Of a stretch of 53,317 nucleotides of DNA, positions 7,366 to 15,318 are shown in pieces. Made by a program: the position numbers and the translations under genes. Numbering within the stretch: position 1 is the first letter of the stretch; each line of letters opens with the position of its first letter. Under the pieces are notes generated by a model. It had not been told where the DNA came from. It ran no database searches and saw only the letters and a program-made list of their open reading frames with translations. The stretch is taken from contig MNXA01000029.1 of assembly GCA_001871195.1 (NCBI GenBank), forward strand, positions 1 to 53,317, given 5' to 3'. This DNA is from Zetaproteobacteria bacterium CG1_02_55_237. Its GTDB lineage: Bacteria > Pseudomonadota > Zetaproteobacteria > Mariprofundales > Mariprofundaceae.

Positions 7366-9228
7366 CTAGAGCGCCTGCTCAATGCGATTGCGGCCGTTTT
7401 CTTTGGCACGGTACAGTGCTGCATCCGCACGCTTTAAAGATTCGTCCAGCGTCTCGTTAGCGACGTCAATGACGGCAACGCCGAAGCTTGCCGTGATGCT
7501 GATACTCAGACCATCGACAGTTACCTTCAACTCCTCCACTGCACTCCTGAGTCGTTGCGCCAGCTCGGTTGCTGTTTGCAGATCGGTCTGTGGCAGCAGA
7601 GCGGCAAACTCCTCGCCGCCAATTCGACCGATCGTATCCACATTGCGAATCAGTTTATGCAAGGTATTGAGAACCTCAATGAGAGTAGCGTCGCCGACAG
7701 CGTGACCGAAGTTGTCGTTGATCAATTTAAAATGATCAAGATCAATCATGATGACAGCGAGCGTCGTCTTGTAACGCATGGCACGTTCATACTCTTTTTC
7801 GCCATATTCAAAGAATGCACGGCGATTTAATGCGCCGGTAAGCACATCTGTCCGCGCCAGCATCTCTGCCTGCTTCATCGACTGTTCCAGTGCAGCCGTA
7901 CGCTCCTGCACCAAGCGCTCAAGGGAGTCGCTCTTTTTCTCCACATACTCAAGATGCGTTATTCTCATCGCCTCTTTCTCATGCCTGAGCAGATTGATAC
8001 GATCAGCCAGAGCGAAAGAGAGCAGCACCCCCTCAATAAAGAAACCCAGTGCAGGCGCAAATCCGGTGACAAAATTTAATGGTACTACCCCCGTGTTACG
8101 CAGCATGGCAATGATTATGCCGAGGCTCCACACACTCCAGCCCAATACATAAAATCGTGCATCAAGCCTGCCTTTTAGATATTGCCATAGCCCGATCAAT
8201 GGAAAAAACATCGATGCAAATGCACACAGGAAGGCAAACTGCACCGCATGGTCACGCCAACCCAGGCAATAACTGAGCAGCGAGAGCCCAGCTGCGACAA
8301 AAATACCCTGCAGCAGCCGGTCAATGACCGTGGATTCCTGAGCTGTGCATAGAAACATACGGGTAAACTGGGTAGCCAGCACCAGCGTCAACACCGGAAA
8401 CAGAATGGGGGAAAAATCCGTAAGCCAGATAGAACCCGGCCACAGGTAGCGATATCCGAACCCGGTCACCGCAAGCAGACTGAACACTGCAGCCAGCATA
8501 TAGGAGGTATACCAGATGTATTCAAACATGCGGGTGGAGTAACCGATCAACAGGTTATATAAAAACAGCAAAAGGCCGATACCGATGAAAACGCCAATAA
8601 CAAAATACCTTTTGGCGTAGTGCTGATCAAAGGCATCCGGCGTCCACAAGCGCAGCTGTGTCTCGGCAAGACCGGGCAGTTCATAGGAAAAATGAATCCA
8701 TATCTTCTGCCGGGCACCGGGAGGCGTGTTCACTGCATAAGTATTGCTTTCCGAAGCAATGGAACGCCCTGCAAAGGGATGATGATCCCCACCTTGCTGC
8801 ACGTTTTTCCCGTCCATGTAAAAACTAACATGATCCCACTGCGGATGGGTCGCTTCCAGATACCAGACAAGCTGCTCGCTGCCGCTATTCTGCACATCAA
8901 TCCTCAACCAATAGTCCGAGGAGCTTATACCGAAATTACTACTGCCATCCGGCAACGGCATAAATGTCGATGCCAAGGGTTCGCTGCGCACTTGCTCGAA
9001 TGTGTAAGCATGCGCAGGATCTTCCAGATAGCGCACCATTAATCCGGTGCTTTCCCCCTGCATGATGGGCTTGAGCGTGACCAGCGGCTCCGCCTGACAG
9101 GGACCGCTGACAAACAGCGTGGCGAGCAGCAGAAGCAGGCCCCCTAAAAGGGCATGGCTTGCAGCTTGGCGCACGCAAGCCCTCACCCCTCCGGCAACTC
9201 TTACAATACAGTATCCAGACACTTCCAT
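7366..9228 (-). CDS. 7TMR-DISM diguanylate cyclase (GGDEF)
   Basis: 620 aa. Signal/hydrophobic segment about 27-46, a periplasmic 7TMR-DISMED2-type ligand domain about 55-185 (SSDYWLRIDVQNSG, WYLEATHPQWDHV), seven transmembrane helices about 205-410, a coiled segment (LERLVQERTAALEQSMKQAE), then GGDEF about 450-615. The active-site signature is GGEEF at 537-541, preceded at five residues by RNVD, an intact RxxD inhibitory I-site. DLDHFKLINDNFGHAVGD is the metal/GTP-binding region. It should make c-di-GMP from GTP in response to an external signal, with product inhibition. Start ATG 9228 has no strong SD; a shorter start is possible. Region 7193-7365 holds no gene. Confidence 0.9.
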   Translation of the reverse strand: MEVSGYCIVRVAGGVRACVRQAASHALLGGLLLLLATLFVSGPCQAEPLVTLKPIMQGESTGLMVRYLEDPAHAYTFEQVRSEPLASTFMPLPDGSSNFGISSSDYWLRIDVQNSGSEQLVWYLEATHPQWDHVSFYMDGKNVQQGGDHHPFAGRSIASESNTYAVNTPPGARQKIWIHFSYELPGLAETQLRLWTPDAFDQHYAKRYFVIGVFIGIGLLLFLYNLLIGYSTRMFEYIWYTSYMLAAVFSLLAVTGFGYRYLWPGSIWLTDFSPILFPVLTLVLATQFTRMFLCTAQESTVIDRLLQGIFVAAGLSLLSYCLGWRDHAVQFAFLCAFASMFFPLIGLWQYLKGRLDARFYVLGWSVWSLGIIIAMLRNTGVVPLNFVTGFAPALGFFIEGVLLSFALADRINLLRHEKEAMRITHLEYVEKKSDSLERLVQERTAALEQSMKQAEMLARTDVLTGALNRRAFFEYGEKEYERAMRYKTTLAVIMIDLDHFKLINDNFGHAVGDATLIEVLNTLHKLIRNVDTIGRIGGEEFAALLPQTDLQTATELAQRLRSAVEELKVTVDGLSISITASFGVAVIDVANETLDESLKRADAALYRAKENGRNRIEQAL

Positions 9229-9341
9229 GCTTATACGAAGACCGCCTCAGAAAAATTCTGTTTGTCTGCAATAAAATAACGAATTATATAAACTCTCGAA
9301 ACGAAGTTTGTCGACAAAAAGAAATTCCACAACTACTGAAA

Positions 9342-9382
9342 AAAGCCACCTGCCAGTCATCAAACGATCAGCAGAGGGCTTT
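9342..9382. terminator. Hairpin between the GGDEF gene promoter region and msrA
   Basis: AAAGCCACCTGC (9342-9353) and GCAGAGGGCTTT (9371-9382) form an imperfect stem (two mismatches) with a 17-base loop, just downstream of msrA on the minus strand. The loop text is nearly the same as in the hairpin at 10467-10507. Confidence 0.5.
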
Positions 9383-9405
9383 GAGGTACCGAAGCCTGAG
9401 GGCTA

Positions 9406-9912
9406 TCAGACCTTCAGACGTTCGGGTAATACCCAGTTCGGGCGCGGAAAATGGCAGGTGTAGCCGCCCGGATTCAGCAGCAGATAATCCTGATGCTCCG
9501 GCTCGGCCTCCCAGAAATCGCCTGCAGGCCCAAGCTCGGTGACAACCTTGCCCGGCCATAAGCCGCTGGCCTCGACATCGGCGATAGTGTCGAGTGCAAC
9601 CGCTTTCTGCGCCTGGCTGGTGTAATAGATCGCCGAGCGATAGGAGCTTCCGCGATCGTTTCCCTGCTGGTTCAGCGTGGTCGGATCGTGAATCTGAAAG
9701 AAGAGCTCCAGCAGCCTGCGGAATGACAATATCTCAGGATCGAAAATGATTTCGATTCCCTCCGCATGGTTGCCGTGGTTGCGGTAGGTGGCGTTGGCAA
9801 CATCGCCGCCGGTATAACCGACGCGGGTCGAAACAACGCCGGGAAGCTTGCGGATTAAATCCTGCATACCCCAGAAACATCCGCCTGCGAGTACTGCGCG
9901 CTCATGTGCCAT
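9406..9912 (-). CDS. msrA: Peptide methionine-S-sulfoxide reductase
   Basis: 168 aa. MsrA reduces the S-epimer of methionine sulfoxide in proteins. The catalytic motif GCFWG is at residues 11-15 (Cys12), followed by VGYTGG, HAEGIEI and [20 protein letters not shown], all family-typical. There is no recycling Cys near the C-terminus apart from YTCHF near residue 152. The ATG (9912-9910) overlaps the TAA of msrB by one base (TAATG), and its SD GGAGG lies inside the end of msrB: a translationally coupled msrB-msrA unit covering both sulfoxide epimers. Predicted cytoplasmic. Confidence 0.95.
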   Translation of the reverse strand: MAHERAVLAGGCFWGMQDLIRKLPGVVSTRVGYTGGDVANATYRNHGNHAEGIEIIFDPEILSFRRLLELFFQIHDPTTLNQQGNDRGSSYRSAIYYTSQAQKAVALDTIADVEASGLWPGKVVTELGPAGDFWEAEPEHQDYLLLNPGGYTCHFPRPNWVLPERLKV

Positions 9913-10355
9913 TAGATGTCCTCCACCTGATCAAGATAGTCGCCATAACCTTCCGCTTCCATCTCCTCACGATGGATGAAACGGAGCGAGGCCGAGTTAA
10001 TGCAGTAACGCAGGCCGCCCCGGTCGCCTGGTCCGTCGGGAAAAACGTGGCCGAGATGGCTGTCGCCGTGCGTGCTGCGCACCTCGGTGCGGGTCATACC
10101 GTGGCTGCTGTCGCACAACTCGTTGACGTTCAGCGGCTCGATTGGCTTGGTGAAGCTCGGCCAGCCGCATCCGGACTCGAATTTGTCACCGGAGGCAAAG
10201 AGCGGTTCGCCGGAAACAATATCGACATAGATGCCCGGCTCGCTGTTGTGCAGCAGTTCACCGCTTCCGGGGCGTTCCGTGGCGTTCTCCTGGGTTACCC
10301 TGTATTGCTCCGGGCTCAGGCTGGCGATGGCATTCGGGTCCTTGTGGTATTTCAT
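9912..10355 (-). CDS. msrB: Peptide methionine-R-sulfoxide reductase
   Basis: 147 aa. It reduces R-methionine sulfoxide. [32 protein letters not shown] and [12 protein letters not shown] are the SelR/MsrB core; the Cys in RYCINS is the catalytic one. The two CxxC zinc sites of the E. coli-type enzyme are absent, making this the zinc-free form. Start ATG 10355 has a clear AGGAG seven bases upstream; the longer open frame upstream is not needed. It is first in the msrB-msrA pair. Confidence 0.94.
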   Translation of the reverse strand: MKYHKDPNAIASLSPEQYRVTQENATERPGSGELLHNSEPGIYVDIVSGEPLFASGDKFESGCGWPSFTKPIEPLNVNELCDSSHGMTRTEVRSTHGDSHLGHVFPDGPGDRGGLRYCINSASLRFIHREEMEAEGYGDYLDQVEDI

Positions 10356-10466
10356 GTGATCTCCTGTTGCGCATGGCTGAGCGGCTGCATACGGCAAATG
10401 GTCGCAGGACACCGCAAAAAAATTACACTCAGCGGCACTCATCAAACCACAGGGGGAGAAAAAGAA

Positions 10467-10507
10467 AAAGCCCCCTGCCAATCATCAAACAATCAGCAGA
10501 GGGCTTT
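10467..10507. terminator. Hairpin of the recurrent AAAGCCCCCTGC family
   Basis: AAAGCCCCCTGC (10467-10478) pairs with GCAGAGGGCTTT (10496-10507), one mismatch, with a 17-base loop that nearly repeats the loop at 9354-9370. It lies upstream of msrB and downstream (minus strand) of the lipoprotein gene, and could terminate in both directions. Confidence 0.5.
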
Positions 10508-10761
10508 GGTTTATTCATTAAGCGTGGGAATCTTTGAAAAACGTCACGAGCGCCTCAGATGCAAGGCGCACGGAGCGCAGGAGCCGAGGCATATCGGTGA
10601 ATATGTTGAGGCTCCGAGCACGCGCAACACCGCAGATGGGTGCGCGGCAGTTTGATCGGGGGCTACCCACGACTGTCGACTCATTTTTCCAAGGACTATT
10701 AGATCAATCGAATCTGCCCCCATTGACTTCAATCACGTTTCTTCACTGGAGAAGCCAGGTA
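10508..10761. other. Gene-free structured intergenic stretch
   Basis: No convincing reading frame. The part 10545-10660 is dense in short self-complementary words: GGAGCC at 10580-10585 pairs with GGCTCC at 10610-10615, with CATAT/ATATG also pairing inside. Its style resembles dispersed intergenic repeats of proteobacteria, but no second copy is in the window. Confidence 0.35.
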
Positions 10762-11040
10762 TTACTTGCAATCGCATCTGCACGAATAGCCCCCTCCGCC
10801 ACCGCGAATATAAACAGATGTGCAGAGCTTATTGTCCGACGGCCAGGTCACATCTTCACAAATTTGCCCTTCACATGATCCACAGTACTTACCTCCAAGA
10901 GAGCAGCTTTTGTTCTCCGGATTGGGCTTTACAGTTACCGGCGTGCAAGGCTTGCCATCATCAAACCAAGCCGCACATGAAGTTAAAGCAACCATCGAGA
11001 TGAGAATCATCAAAGTTAAAAAGCTCTTACGAATTGGCAT
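10762..11040 (-). CDS. Small cysteine-rich lipoprotein, unknown function
   Basis: 92 aa. The N-terminus MPIRKSFLTLMILISMVALTSC is a lipoprotein signal with lipobox LTSC; the mature part starts at that Cys. The rest holds nine more cysteines in a short chain (GKPC, NKSC, KYCGSC, QIC, KLC, YSCRCDC), suggesting a disulfide-knotted or metal-binding extracytoplasmic domain, and ends in a GGGGG stretch followed by CRCDCK. Start ATG 11040 has an excellent AAGGAGG SD. It follows the 220-aa gene by 32 bp on the same strand, likely one operon. I recognise no family. Confidence 0.75.
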   Translation of the reverse strand: MPIRKSFLTLMILISMVALTSCAAWFDDGKPCTPVTVKPNPENKSCSLGGKYCGSCEGQICEDVTWPSDNKLCTSVYIRGGGGGYSCRCDCK

Positions 11041-11072
11041 GATTTATCCTCCTTGTCCTGTTTATCTCCCTG

Positions 11073-11735
11073 TTAGAAAAGCCTCAGATTCCCATCGGCG
11101 AAAAGGAAAACCTGACCGTCGGCCTCTGCCGCCGCGTTCATTTCAAATTTCAGCTTATAGGTGCCAGGGCGAATAACGACAGTGGGGCCGGCGTTCAGGT
11201 CCAGATATAAACCAGGGTTGCCAATAGATTTGTCTAGGGCACCGTTTTTCTTCACATCCAATCTGGTGGGATCGTTGGGAGACTGGTCAAAGTTATAACT
11301 TCCCTGAAAGAGAGGGATCGGACCTGGACCCGGAACTGGACCTCCTGTGAGATGCACAGCAAATGCAACCTGATTCGGCCCAACGTTTACGAACGCTACA
11401 GAGTGGATGTGTACTTCAGCAGACAGGCTTTGCCAGACACCAACCCAACTGAGAATTTTCTCCCACCACGAATAGGTGATCGTCACAGATGAATTTGCTT
11501 CGCCTTTTGCCTTGGCCTTAGGAGTTTTGCCCGGCGCGGGATTAGGGCCAACTATAGGCTGAACAGTAACGTTGATACTCGTGGAAGCTGTCGGATTGGC
11601 ACTCGATATAGCGGCCCCATCATTGCACCGCCCACTCCCAGCCCCAAAGTAATTGCATGCTTGTCCGGTTGCGGGATCGGCATCGTCAGCCATACCTACT
11701 GAAGCAAGAGTTGGCGCAGAAATAGTAATATTCAT
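11073..11735 (-). CDS. Hypothetical protein, 220 aa
   Basis: Not recognised. It has no signal peptide or membrane helix. Residues 1-55 are rich in Ser, Ala, Thr and Asn with a CNYFGAGSGRC pair of cysteines. A Pro/Lys/Ala-rich linker (GPNPAPGKTPKAKAKGE) follows, then a beta-rich C-terminal half (SSVTITYSWWEKILSWVGVWQSL, TYKLKFEMNAAAEADGQVF) that reads like a beta-sandwich. A GGGGGGG tract precedes the ATG by a few bases and may act as SD. It is first of a two-gene unit with the Cys-rich lipoprotein and is flanked on both sides by terminator-like hairpins, so it looks like a self-contained accessory cassette. Confidence 0.55.
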   Translation of the reverse strand: MNITISAPTLASVGMADDADPATGQACNYFGAGSGRCNDGAAISSANPTASTSINVTVQPIVGPNPAPGKTPKAKAKGEANSSVTITYSWWEKILSWVGVWQSLSAEVHIHSVAFVNVGPNQVAFAVHLTGGPVPGPGPIPLFQGSYNFDQSPNDPTRLDVKKNGALDKSIGNPGLYLDLNAGPTVVIRPGTYKLKFEMNAAAEADGQVFLFADGNLRLF

Positions 11736-11834
11736 GGCATCCCCCCCCTTTAATAGGGAATTTAATAAACAAATTCCCTTTCTCTACACAGATGAGAGTA
11801 GTCCACAAATTGGGATTTTACAAATTCGATTAAA

Positions 11835-11862
11835 AAAGCCCCCTGCTTGCGCAAGGGGCTTT
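11835..11862 (-). terminator. Rho-independent terminator of serC
   Basis: AAAGCCCC at 11835-11842 pairs with GGGGCTTT at 11855-11862, and on the minus strand the stem is followed by a run of T. The loop contains TTGCGCAA, itself self-complementary. It sits 23 bp past the serC stop. Confidence 0.75.
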
Positions 11863-11885
11863 GATATGTCGAGAGATGAAAGCTG

Positions 11886-12968
11886 TTAAGCGTTGTTGCT
11901 TGCGAACTCCTGCATATACGCAACCAGTGCATCCACACCCGCTTCCGGCATCGCATTGTAGATGCTGGCGCGCATGCCACCGACGGAACGATGGCCCTTC
12001 AGGCTCACCAGACCCTTCTCGGCAGCGCCCTTGAGGAAAGCAGCATCCAGCTCGGCATCGGCCAGGGTGAACGGCACGTTCATCCATGAGCGACCATTGA
12101 TGGCGACCGGGCTAGCGTAGAAATCGGTGGCATCGATGGCGGCATAGAGCTTGTCGGCCTTGCGCTTGTTGATCTTGCCCATGCCTTCCAGTCCGCCCTG
12201 CTCCTTGAGCCACTCGAAGACCAGACCGGCCACATACCAGCTGTAGGTCGCAGGCGTATTGTACATCGAATCATTTTCAGCCTGGGTCGCATAGTTGAAC
12301 ATGGTCGGGCAGATCGCAGATGCCTTGCCCAGCAGATCGTCGCGAATAATGACGATGGTCAGACCGGCAGGTCCGATATTTTTCTGTGCGCCGGCATAGA
12401 TCATGCCGAACTTGGACACATCAAGCGGACGCGAAAGAATGGTGGAAGACATGTCCGCCACGAGAGGCACGCCATTGGTCTCCGGAATATAATCGAACTC
12501 CACACCACCGATGGTCTCATTCGGCGTGTAGTGCACATAGGCAGCATTTGGATCGAGCTTCAGCTCCGCCTGTGTCGGGACTGATGTAAATCCATTGCCC
12601 GAGGTGTCGGCAGCGATGTTCACGGTGATGTAGCGCTTGGCCTCGGCAATCGCTTTTTTGGACCACATGCCGGTATTGATGTAATCGGCGCTCTTTTTGT
12701 CGCCCATCAGGTTCAGCGGAATCGCTGCGAACTGGCTTGATGCACCCCCCTGCAGGAAAAGAACCTTGTAGTTATCAGGAATCGACAGCACCTCGCGCAG
12801 GTCGGCCTCAGCCTTTGCCGCGATGGACATGTATTCCTTGCCGCGATGGCTCATTTCCATCACCGACATACCGGAGCCGTTCCAATCCAGCATTTCGTGC
12901 AATGCACGCTCGATGACGGGGGTTGGCAGCATTGCCGGGCCTGCACTGAAGTTAAACTTTCTTGCCAT
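11886..12968 (-). CDS. serC: Phosphoserine aminotransferase
   Basis: 360 aa, normal length. PLP enzyme converting 3-phosphohydroxypyruvate plus glutamate to phosphoserine in serine synthesis, and the corresponding step of pyridoxal phosphate synthesis. FNFSAGPAMLP at the N-terminus, FLQGGASSQFAAIPLNL, VHYTPNETIGGVEF, VADMSSTILSRPLDV and IYAGAQKNIGPAG (PLP-Schiff-base Lys196) are diagnostic; the tail GHRSVGGMRASIYNAMPEAGVDALV is also typical. Start ATG 12968 has AAGGA upstream. No serA or serB is in the window. Confidence 0.96.
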   Translation of the reverse strand: MARKFNFSAGPAMLPTPVIERALHEMLDWNGSGMSVMEMSHRGKEYMSIAAKAEADLREVLSIPDNYKVLFLQGGASSQFAAIPLNLMGDKKSADYINTGMWSKKAIAEAKRYITVNIAADTSGNGFTSVPTQAELKLDPNAAYVHYTPNETIGGVEFDYIPETNGVPLVADMSSTILSRPLDVSKFGMIYAGAQKNIGPAGLTIVIIRDDLLGKASAICPTMFNYATQAENDSMYNTPATYSWYVAGLVFEWLKEQGGLEGMGKINKRKADKLYAAIDATDFYASPVAINGRSWMNVPFTLADAELDAAFLKGAAEKGLVSLKGHRSVGGMRASIYNAMPEAGVDALVAYMQEFASNNA

Positions 12969-13001
12969 GGTTACCTATCCTTTTACCGGGGTTTTCTTAA
13001 T

Positions 13002-13048
13002 GCGGCGCAAGATAGCCCTATGATGGCGATTCCTCAATGCACGAAAAA
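13002..13048 (+). repeat. Dispersed intergenic repeat, copy 1
   Basis: Contains CGATTCCTCAATGCACGAAAAA at 13027-13048, preceded by GCGCAAGATAGCCCTATGATGG. The same layout recurs at 14201-14246 and, for the second half only, at 17212-17233. Confidence 0.55.
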
Positions 13049-13153
13049 GCCTTTATGCTCTTCACGCTTTAGGTTGATGAAGCCAAAGCTTGCACTACCG
13101 AATGCATTCCGCTCTGAACGAGGATTTAGAAATGGTTGTTTCTTCTCCTGTAC

Positions 13154-13159
13154 TATACT
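13154..13159 (+). promoter_or_regulatory. Candidate -10 box for the outer-membrane protein gene
   Basis: TATACT at 13154-13159 lies 41 bp upstream of the chosen GTG start. No well-spaced -35 was found. Confidence 0.25.
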
Positions 13160-13199
13160 CTATCCTCAGCTTACATCTTCGGGCGAGGGAGCTAGCACC

Positions 13200-14168
13200 G
13201 TGCAAAACATCAGCTTCATCAAATGGCTGCCCCAGATCGTCGGGGCGGCATGTACGTGCATCATGCTCGCAGGTCTGTCCACCATTCCGGCACAGGCCGC
13301 CAGTCCATCATGGCCAACGAGCGGATTCGAGAGCGAACTGGGCATGCGCTACTGGGCCAATTGGGGCGAAACCTCCAAGGACCTTTATGGCGCCACGCGC
13401 GCGGATCTCAGATCCCGCCTGACCTATGGCTCGCTGTCAGGCAACGCCGGCGAAATCTTCGGCCAGACCACCAACAACACTAATTTCGTCAAAGGCTTTG
13501 CGGGCCTCGGCATTATCGGGGCCGGCAATTTACAGGATGAGGACTTTCCGCCGGGCATCTCCCCCTATTCGAGCACGAACAGCGCTCCCCGCAGCGGCTC
13601 GATCGCTTACGCCACAATCGACATCGGACATTATTTCATCCAGACCCCGACCAGCCGGATTGGCGGCCTGATCGGCTATAACTATTTCAACGAGGAAATG
13701 AACGGCTATGGCTGTACGCAGACGGCCAGCAATACTGGCTGCGTACCGGCAATCTCCACGTCGTTCAAGGTTATTTCGCAGAAGAACAACTGGCATTCAC
13801 TACGCCTTGGCATAAACGGCGAGACCCGCGTGGGAAATTGGAGGCTGAGCGGCGAGGCGGTTGCACTGCCTTATGTCTTTCTCAAGGGAACCGATTCGCA
13901 TTTGCTGCGGATTTGCAGTAGCCCCGGCTGCTTTACCGGACCGGTTCCCGAGGACGGCCTTGGCTGGGGTTATCAGTTGCAAACCATGCTCGACTACCAG
14001 ATCAACCCCGACTTCAGCTTTGGTTTCGGCGCCCGTTATTGGCACATGCAGACCAAGGGCTACAGCCACTTCGGAGGCCGTATTGTCGGCGGTGGAGGAG
14101 GCTCCCAGCCTGTGGATTGGCAGACCACCATCTTCGGCGTCACCACCCAGGCCACCCTGCACTTCTGA
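13200..14168 (+). CDS. Outer-membrane beta-barrel protein, omptin-like/Pom family
   Basis: 322 aa from GTG 13200 (GAGGGAG upstream); the open frame extends far upstream, but only this start gives a signal peptide (FIKWLPQIVGAACTCIMLAGLSTIPAQA, cleaved about residue 33). The mature part is alternating beta strands: GFESELGMRYWANWGETSKDLYG, FVKGFAGLGIIGAGNLQDEDFPPG, YSSTNS, a cysteine pair in YGCTQTASNTGC, HSLRLGINGETRVGNWRLSGEA, and FSFGFGARYWHMQTKG, ending in an aromatic Phe. This matches a barrel family often annotated as omptin-like or Protochlamydia-type outer-membrane protein. I cannot confirm omptin catalytic residues, so protease activity is not claimed. Confidence 0.78.
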   Translation: MQNISFIKWLPQIVGAACTCIMLAGLSTIPAQAASPSWPTSGFESELGMRYWANWGETSKDLYGATRADLRSRLTYGSLSGNAGEIFGQTTNNTNFVKGFAGLGIIGAGNLQDEDFPPGISPYSSTNSAPRSGSIAYATIDIGHYFIQTPTSRIGGLIGYNYFNEEMNGYGCTQTASNTGCVPAISTSFKVISQKNNWHSLRLGINGETRVGNWRLSGEAVALPYVFLKGTDSHLLRICSSPGCFTGPVPEDGLGWGYQLQTMLDYQINPDFSFGFGARYWHMQTKGYSHFGGRIVGGGGGSQPVDWQTTIFGVTTQATLHF

Positions 14169-14200
14169 CGCACGAGCTGTTTCCCGCCAGTTTCCTGAAC

Positions 14201-14246
14201 GCGCTGCAAGACAGCCCAACGATGACGATTCCTCAATGAGTGAAAA
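14201..14246 (+). repeat. Dispersed intergenic repeat, copy 2
   Basis: GCGCTGCAAGACAGCCCAAC, then GATGACGATTCCTCAATG (14221-14238), parallels copy 1 at 13002-13048 base for base over most of its length. It is followed immediately by the terminator hairpin at 14251-14277. Confidence 0.55.
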
Positions 14247-14250
14247 GAAA

Positions 14251-14277
14251 AAGCCCCCTGCTTTCGCAGAGGGCCTT
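14251..14277. terminator. Bidirectional terminator between the OMP gene and psd
   Basis: AAGCCCCCTGC (14251-14261), loop TTTC, GCAGAGGGCCTT (14266-14277) form a strong stem between convergent genes. The A-run on the left serves as a T-tract for the minus strand. Confidence 0.65.
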
Positions 14278-14284
14278 ATCTGAA

Positions 14285-15226
14285 TTAAGTATACTGTCCC
14301 CGGAACTGTCGGGCTTCTGCAACGACATCGCCAAGTTGGATATACGTCTCAATGCCTGCCCCGGTGTTCTTCAAGATATCACTGGAGGGCTCCCACTTGC
14401 CTTTTTCTCCACATAAAACGACGGTACTGCCACCAAAGAGAAAGTAACCTTTTTCATCACCCTTTTTAAAAGGTTGGGATTCATCAAAGGATTGCACGAT
14501 TTTACCCACACAGGTGGCTCCAACTTCAATATAGGCGAGCTTGCCAAAATTCTCAGTGTTCAGGATCGAGACACGTCTTTCATTTTTGATAAAAATATCC
14601 TGCCTGTATTTTAAGGCCAATGGATTCACTGAGTGTAAATCGCCGGGGACAGTAAACGCCTTAAGGGTTTTGCCATCATCAGGGTAGTGGTAACGATGAT
14701 AATCCACAGGGCATAACCTTGCGATCATCAGCGGCCCTCCGATAAAGTCTTCGGCTAATTCTCGATCACCGATCAGGTCAACAGCGCGCAACATCGATCC
14801 CTTAACCGGGATATTGAGATCATCGGTCATGCTTTCATGGCCAAAGTATCGTGCTTCAGCAAATGCACCCATTTCATAATCATTCGGGGCAAACGTTCTT
14901 TGTCCTTCCTGAAACTCCCGAATAAAGAATTCATTAAATGATTGATAGGATGTTTCAATCGGGTTCTCTTTGAACGATCCCTTTTTATATTGCTCAATTT
15001 GAATGTTAAATTTTTTGAGAAAGGGTGGGACCTTTTTTGCCGACTTCAAACTATCCTGTGATTTTCCGTATAACTGACTGAACATCTTACTTGCAATAAC
15101 AGGGCCCAGCATCCGTCCGATGGGGTTGCCATAGGCAAACTTAACCATGCCATCGCCATAGACCTTTTCTATTTCGATTTTGTTTTCGTAACGGTTAAAC
15201 ACTTGAATTTCAAAGCCGTGACTCAT
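14285..15226 (-). CDS. psd: Phosphatidylserine decarboxylase proenzyme
   Basis: 313 aa. It decarboxylates phosphatidylserine to phosphatidylethanolamine at the membrane. Key text: ARLCPVDYHRYHYPDDG (catalytic His region), GDLHSVNPLAL, VEVGATCVGKI-like IEVGATCVGKIVQSF, and FLFGGSTVVL, whose GST is the self-cleavage site that makes the pyruvoyl cofactor. The N-terminal extension and FGGST rather than LGST place it with the longer, eukaryote/Gram-positive-like PSD type. The gene is visibly more AT-rich than its neighbours, so it may have been acquired. Start ATG 15226 with AAGGG ten bases upstream. No pssA is present here. Confidence 0.9.
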   Translation of the reverse strand: MSHGFEIQVFNRYENKIEIEKVYGDGMVKFAYGNPIGRMLGPVIASKMFSQLYGKSQDSLKSAKKVPPFLKKFNIQIEQYKKGSFKENPIETSYQSFNEFFIREFQEGQRTFAPNDYEMGAFAEARYFGHESMTDDLNIPVKGSMLRAVDLIGDRELAEDFIGGPLMIARLCPVDYHRYHYPDDGKTLKAFTVPGDLHSVNPLALKYRQDIFIKNERRVSILNTENFGKLAYIEVGATCVGKIVQSFDESQPFKKGDEKGYFLFGGSTVVLCGEKGKWEPSSDILKNTGAGIETYIQLGDVVAEARQFRGQYT

Positions 15227-15318
15227 TGCAGGAAACCCTTTGTCCTTTTTCTACTTCGGCGATGATATCATGTGAATCAACGTGAGCTAAGTTTATGTAT
15301 CTGACCCCATTGTTTTGC

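Noticed and set aside
10356-10481. 42-codon N-terminal extension of msrB
   Set aside because: A strong AGGAG precedes ATG 10355, and MsrB proteins start there.
10534-10878. 114-codon plus-strand frame over the structured intergenic stretch
   Set aside because: It runs into the lipoprotein gene antisense, has no SD, and is Arg-rich low-complexity coding.
12846-13199. N-terminal extension of the outer-membrane protein frame
   Set aside because: It overlaps serC and the intergenic repeat, has no SD, and buries the signal peptide; GTG 13200 explains the data.
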